Below are positions 58,850 through 64,000 of a DNA stretch of 64,000 nt, in pieces. The DNA is from Lumbricus rubellus (taxonomy: Eukaryota > Annelida > Clitellata > Crassiclitellata > Lumbricidae). The position numbers were made by a program, and so were the translations under genes. Numbering within the stretch: the stretch's first letter is position 1; each line of letters begins with the position of its first letter. Below the pieces are notes generated by a model. It did not search any database. It was not told where the DNA came from and was given only the letters and a program-made list of their open reading frames with translations. The stretch spans positions 28,809,641 to 28,873,640 of the forward strand of contig OX243827.1 of assembly GCA_945859605.1 (NCBI GenBank), in the 5' to 3' direction.

Positions 58850-59330
58850 ATTCATTCCGAAAACTTATATAACGCCCCTTCAAGAAGCCTATACTCAGAG
58901 GCGCTTCCAGCCCAGCCACGGCTAAAAATATAGGTCTTAAGCAACTGGTAGAAAGCAGGCAAATTATTTCGAGATAGTAAGTGTAGTGCAAGTGCGAGCC
59001 CATTTCATGTGGACGGGCCAACAACCGAGAAGGCTCGACGCTGTCTGTTAGCAAAACGGGTTCGAGGGACCAGCAGCTCCTCATTGGCCGAAGAGCGTAA
59101 AGCTCGACGGGAGGCAATGTCAGATACAGGGCGACAGAGATCAGATAAGTAGGACGGAGCACTGCCAGTGAGGCACCGCCAGACAAGTGCTGCTATTCTG
59201 TATGAGATGCGCTGCGAGACAGGAAGCCAGTGCAGAACATCACGCATGTAAGCAGAGACCGGGGCAAATTTTGGAATATGACCAATGAGACGAGCATCAG
59301 AGTGCATGACCCGGTCAAGACGACTATTAG
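58850..59330 (-). mobile_element. LINE 3' end with reverse-transcriptase C-terminus (minus strand)
   Basis: On the minus strand, 59307 down to 59005 is open and encodes VLHWLPVSQRISYRIAALVW, LTGSAPSYLSDL and the following RRALRSS block, the thumb/C-terminal region typical of CR1/Jockey-type LINEs. A shift then leads to the LKTYIFS-RGWAGSASE region and the common AGCGC terminus with an ATGAATGA tail. It is the source-like copy for the many 3' scraps in this window. Confidence 0.82.
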
Positions 59331-59524
59331 GCTAAATGGGTGACCAGCGAGAACTGAGCAGCAATGATCAATTCTGCTGGTTACGATTTTTTTCTGTTAA
59401 AACGAGCGTCGGCAGTAGCTAATCGAAGGTTAGCAATGGAACTCGGTTCATAGTCAAATTTAATCGATCAGTTCTTTTGCTATTATTAAGATCCACCAAG
59501 TTTTATCGGATCTGCTGAATTAAA

Positions 59525-59690
59525 ACAAGGGCGGCCAAGTAAAAGGTGGTTGGACGAGGTTCAAGAAACAACAGGAATGAATCTGGAACAGAAGCGACAT
59601 CAGAAAGAAAGCAATGGATAAGGCTGGCCATGACGATCGCTAAAGTTCAACGAACTGACAGCACAAGGTGAACAAGGGGTTGAATATAAA
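59525..59690 (+). mobile_element. LINE ORF2 C-terminal fragment
   Basis: Closely matches 31620-31775 (GGTGGTTGGACGAGGTTCAA, then AACAACAGGAATGAAT). It is a second copy of that LINE family's 3' part, with small deletions. Confidence 0.65.
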
Positions 59691-60677
59691 CTGGGCTTCT
59701 GAAACGGATTCTGAATTTTTATCTGTGATGCAACAATCGATATAATTATTCAGCATTGTGCTAATAATAATGATATAGCCTAAAAGTCATTTGGCATAGC
59801 TAGCTACGGAGGACATGAGCGCATTAGCTAAAAAAAATTATTGCGGCCTCGTGCGTAGGCTTAGGCCTATAGTTTAGTAAAAAAATCGCGCAGATTGCTT
59901 CTAGCTGTAGACCCTACAGCATACTCACCAAGCAGATAATTTGTGTAATTTTTGCGCCGTAGGCCTAAATTGTCGCTGATTTTTCATGGGCTACGTGTGC
60001 GCCATACTTCTGTGTATTTGCCGAGTCACAAGGACTAGACTAAGTGAACAGAGGACTAGATTTTTCAGGCGCAGGAACTCAACTGCACAGGTTGAAAGTC
60101 TTTGATTTCATTGGTCGATTGTGTAATCTCTCAAATATCACCAGTTCAACCTGGACGACTTCTGCACAGCTAAAATAATTAATGTTGTCGTGTTGAAGAA
60201 AGTTAAAAGGATCTGATAGTAAGTTTTATGGTATAGTTATTGTTTAGCTTCTTATCAACATTATTTGTGTGTAACTTCCATTGGCTTTGACAACCAGGTA
60301 AACGGTTTTATTTTGTTCAGTTATAAATGCTTCGACCATGATCATATTTTCTAGGGAGAAACTCTTGTAGTCGGCCTAGAAGTTTCGGCATTGTGTGAAA
60401 ACAAGGATCATTAGTGTCGCCCTCTTCCTGTGTCCAGGATTTGGACTGGCATTGACAGAGTGCAACCCGTGGAGAAGTTGTACAATTCTGCGAAGTAAAG
60501 GTTTCTTGTATAAATACTCTAGAAAGCGAATATTGACAGACTTTTCATTTGTGTTGAAAATTTATTCCAATTAAGGATACGAGGATGTTCGTATGAGATG
60601 TCGAGTCCTCGGTTCTTCGGTCCTGAAGTTTGTCTGTGCTCAAAAAATTTCTGTTTCATTAAAATACATGTAGGCTA

Positions 60678-63600
60678 ATGTCGACAATGAAGATTCAGAG
60701 CCTGCATCTGCTGCTAGTCATCGCTGTTCACTGTTTCTTTTCAATAGCTACGGAAGACGGCGACGGTGAGTTCAGATGCATTTAAATTCCTAAAATTAAG
60801 ATTTTTATATCACGTTTTCATAATCAACAAAATTTTAAGGCGCTTTGACCTAGGTGTAGTATTAAAAGTCATTTTGAGCTAAATGTAGGCCTATTGTATA
60901 GCATCCGAGAAGAGCGTTTTGCAATTCTTCGGATTGTAGATTATAAAGCAGTTCGATCAAACTTCAGTAGTGTGAACTGAGCTACACAAAGGATACATGT
61001 AGATCTACTAGGCGTAGCCTACTCTCCAAAGTCTCCATACTTGCTTACCGTTTTTGTGACTTGACCTTTTGGGCACTAAAAATTCAGGACTGCGATTTCT
61101 AATAGGCCTACCTTACAACGAAGTACCCTTAACTGACGTTTGTTTGTATGTGCACTTGTTATAGCCCCCTCTCAAGCTCGATCTACTCAGAGGCGTCCCA
61201 GAATGCAGAGCGGACACTGCATCGGAGTTTCACGCCGAAGAGCGTTTGGATCAGTGGCAGTGCCAGTTACACAATTGCAGCAAGGCGCATCATTGTCATT
61301 GAAGTTGTTAGATGGTCTAAGAAATTAAATGTAGGGAAGACAATAATTACTTAAAATGTCAGAACAATTTTTGCAAAACAAACAATGATGATTAAATTTT
61401 CTCTCAGTGCAACTTCCACCTTCGTTCACACAACGTCCGAATGCGCATATCGTCTATCCGTCTGGTTCCATACTGCTTATCGACTGCAAAGCTGAAGGAA
61501 GTCCAGATGTAAAGTACGTAATATGAAATTACACTTAGTCTAGACCTACAGCAACTACACGCAGGGCCTACGATTTGCATTGCGTTTTTATTCAAGTTTG
61601 ATGTTGCACACAGGAAAGCCGACTTGCAGCTTATCAAAGTCAGTGGGACTTGATAACATGTATAGCTCGAGACTTCCTCTGAGTGTCAGGTCAATTCGGA
61701 ATAAATAGCCTAATTATTTGGAGCGGACAATTCGGAGTGTATCCGCGAATTTTGTTGTTTAAATAAGCTTAGAAGGTTAGCCTGTACAGGAAACAACACC
61801 CAACTAAAATCTTCCATACCGCATAATGGACGGCGGTTCAGAACACTGCATAGGCTATAACGCGGAGTGTGTTTTGCGTCATCGTTGCAGGTACACGTGG
61901 ACTAAGAACGGCGTTCAACTAGAGGGCCACATCAGAGATACCGCGACACAATTCGCGAAGCGTGGGGCGACATCAGATGACGAGGGAGTCTACCAGTGTT
62001 TTGCCAGCAATGAATACGGGACCGATGTCTCAGATAAGTCGCATGTCCAGATGGAATATGTAAAATCATCGCTAAGTACAAGAGCACGATACAACATGTA
62101 TGCTGAGCAGGTGAACGTTACGGAGGGTGAACCGTTGACTATTCTGGCTCCTCCGTTTGAAAGCGTTCCTCGGACGGAATGTGTCTGGATTGCGTTGTAC
62201 AAGGACGATCGGGGACGCTGCTTTCCCCAAAACACTGTAGTGCCGACAAAGCGAATACAGGTTGACAGAAATGGTAAAAGCTAGAAAGGCGCACGATTAT
62301 TTTAGTCAAATCTGTGTTGACGCAAACTATGAGAACTATGCAGAACATTTTCAAACTACCGATCAGCTGACTCCCTGAAACTTTAACATGCATGGCCTAT
62401 AATAGGAAAGTTCCATTGGTGCTTGTCTTGAATCAACATTGTTTTTGTCTCTGCAACAGCGTGTAACCACAAATGGGCTGCTTGAGAGTCTTGTCTATAA
62501 TAGGTCAACAATGCATTTACATATAGCCTAGGTACCTATGACTAAAACATTCGTATTTTGCCAATCCACTTAATGACTTCTTAATATCCTCCCGACCTCA
62601 CCGTAGCTTTCTGATAAATTATCTAAAATATTACTGGGCTGCACTAGGTAGGGGCCGATCCAGGAGGGCCAATCCGGTCATGCCCCCATAGCAAATTGCA
62701 TGGGACGTGGGTGGCTCCCCATTTGGTTTCAAGATAAAATATTTCGGCATGGAAAATGGTATCTTTTTCTGACATTTCCAGCGAATGATAAAAAAGGTTC
62801 ATCAGATTTTTTGGCAGAGAAAATGGTATCTTTTGTTTACATTCCGGGCGGATGAATTAAAAAAGGTGGGTCAAGATAATTTTCAGGCACAGATCACCGA
62901 AAATTTGGGCCCCCCCCCTCTAACATTTCTTTATCAGTCACTGGCACTAGGTTCGTGGAGACCTCATTTAAATTTTGTCTCTGTTAAAATGTCACGCAAG
63001 TGAACGAATACTTGTGGTTTTAAAATTCTTTAGGGCATCTTCACTTGGTCTACGCAGTTCCAGATGACGAGTCAGTGAGTAACTGTTATCAGCCGACATT
63101 TCGTTACAACTATACGACCTATTATGGAAATATCACGAACATAACGGTCACAAGAGGTAGGCCTAGTCTATGGTGCTTCCACGATAATTTATAATTTTCA
63201 ATTGCACTAAATTTTTTTATTCAATTTATTTCCTAAACCAATTATAATACAATGATGAATCCTTCCGTTTTGCAGCGTTCTTTACGACCATAGCAGAGTC
63301 TAACTGAATTATTGACCAACTTTCGATAGCCATACAAAAGCTTTCTTTTCTTCAAGAAATCCTTTTATTTTAAGGAATTTACCGTCTCGTGACGGACAGC
63401 ATTTTAATTTCTATCATTTGCACTCTGCTACATCGATTGACGATACATTGAGACACTAATTACTATATTATCTCATTGGATTGCTTTGTTACAGTTGGTA
63501 ACAACTCGCTCGAAGCCCTTCCAAGAATAATCTACTACTACGATCCGAGTGTGGCACTCCTTGGCAGAAATGTATCCTTCCGATGCATTTTTTCCGGATA
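60678..63600 (+). CDS. IgR5: L1CAM-like Ig receptor, 3' part beyond window
   Basis: Five exons: 60678-60765 (signal peptide; a second in-frame ATG at 60687 is an alternative start), 61408-61513 and 61891-62273 (Ig1 and start of Ig2), 63034-63156 (end of Ig2), 63495-63600 (first half of Ig3, ending in phase 2 before a GT donor at 63601). Together they code for about 268 residues in one frame. Ig1 has YQCFASNEYGTDVS, the L1-family F-strand signature; Ig2 ends in a GHLHLVYAVPDD block matching the paralogues. Intron 2 has a normal GT donor, unlike IgR2 and IgR3. It is the most divergent member seen. Its remaining Ig, membrane and tail exons should lie to the right of a long microsatellite at the window edge. 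Confidence 0.82.
61158..61260 (-). mobile_element. LINE 3'-terminus remnant (minus strand)
   Basis: Near copy of 46384-46470, including the 40-bp GAATGCAGAGCGGACACTGC block. IgR5 intron 1. Confidence 0.6.
62649..62943. mobile_element. hAT-like MITE with perfect 8-bp target duplication
   Basis: Starts TAGGGGCCGATCCAGG and ends near CAGTCACTG. GCACTAGG flanks both sides (62641-62648, 62944-62951). It carries two of the AAAATGGTATC...AAAAGGT repeats seen three times in the copy at 28398-28782. Intron 3 of IgR5. Confidence 0.75.
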
Positions 63601-63801
63601 GTAAGCGAAATTTTCACCGTTTTATCGCATTTATGTCTTCATCAACTGGTTAATTCACATCGTAGGGCTAACAGTTGATAACTGGATAATTGACCACAAA
63701 ATGCATAGAGACCAATTATTAGGGTTAACTGGTTTATACGCATTCGTTGCATCATAGCGCCAACGAATTTCTATGCAGTGTGGGCCAACGTACACGAACT
63801 T

Positions 63802-64000
63802 TATGTATGTATGTATGTATGTATGTATGTATGTATGTATGTATGTATGTATGTATGTATGTATGTATGTATGTATGTATGTATGTATGTATGTATGTAT
63901 GTATGTATGTATGTATGTATGTATGTATGTATGTATGTATGTATGTATGTATGTATGTATGTATGTATGTATGTATGTATGTATGTATGTATGTATGTAT
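63802..64000. repeat. (GTAT)n tetranucleotide microsatellite running off the window
   Basis: Nearly perfect TATG/GTAT run for 199 bp to the end of the sequence, inside intron 5 of IgR5. It is the reverse complement of the ATAC motif at 40811-41074. Confidence 0.95.

Larger units (their letters stand above)
57791..60677. other. IgR4 3' UTR and spacer IgR4-IgR5
   Basis: The first 0.6 kb is probably the IgR4 3' UTR. The spacer contains a minus-strand LINE 3' end (58850-59330) and a plus-strand LINE fragment (59525-59690). No other gene is supported. Confidence 0.5.

Noticed and set aside
61140..61354. ORFs in IgR5 intron 1
   Set aside because: They translate a minus-strand LINE terminus also present at 46384-46470.
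63279..63340. Possible extra IgR5 exon after a CAG acceptor
   Set aside because: It reads into TGA after about 12 codons and has no counterpart in the paralogues; the exon at 63495 fits better.

Overview
This is a window of animal nuclear DNA. Genes are split into short exons with consensus splice sites. The DNA between exons is AT-rich and full of LINE, SINE, hAT-like, mariner and Ty3/gypsy sequence. The palindromic words TAGGCCTA and TACATGTA recur constantly. My best guess is a marine invertebrate, perhaps an echinoderm or another non-vertebrate deuterostome, but nothing here fixes the species.

The core of the window (9.9-64 kb, all on the + strand) is a head-to-tail array of at least five paralogous receptor genes, called here IgR1 to IgR5. 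I rebuilt them exon by exon. IgR2, IgR3 and IgR4 start and stop inside the window. IgR1 lacks its 5' exons and IgR5 runs off the right edge. The full layout is eleven exons: a signal peptide, five Ig domains, one transmembrane exon and one large cytoplasmic-tail exon. Intron phases agree in all copies, and the joined IgR4 exons give one open frame of 842 codons plus a stop. The Ig domains resemble Ig1-Ig4 of the L1CAM/neuroglian/neurofascin family followed by an Ig6-like domain. There are no fibronectin III repeats and no ankyrin-binding tail.

The tails are the most striking part. IgR4 carries an 11-residue repeat built round Y-[LM]-x-[LM]. It includes a consensus ITAM spacing (YxxL-x7-YxxL) and YMDM/YLDM sites of the PI3K/SH2 type. 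Membrane-proximal ITIM-like (VxYxxI/V) and ITSM-like motifs lie upstream. IgR1 keeps one ITAM-like pair, then has an internal 264-bp duplication ending in a nonsense codon. IgR2 has an in-frame TAG, and IgR3 has a frameshift, each upstream of its ITAM-like region. The cluster therefore looks like an adhesion-molecule family turned into putative signalling receptors, with paired-receptor-like loss of the distal tail in some members. Function is inferred; only the domain layout and lesions are seen directly.

Layout: 1-9.5 kb, Ty3/gypsy element with an intact gag-pol ORF plus a tandem truncated copy that matches wherever compared; 9.9-15.1 kb, IgR1 (3' part); 17.5-25.3 kb, IgR2; 28.2-39.8 kb, IgR3; 44.3-58.4 kb, IgR4; 60.7-64.0 kb, IgR5 (5' part). 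Introns and spacers carry many LINE 3' ends, two tRNA-derived SINEs, several hAT-like MITEs, an internally deleted mariner nested in a hAT-like element, and long microsatellites at 40.8-41.1 kb and 63.8-64.0 kb.
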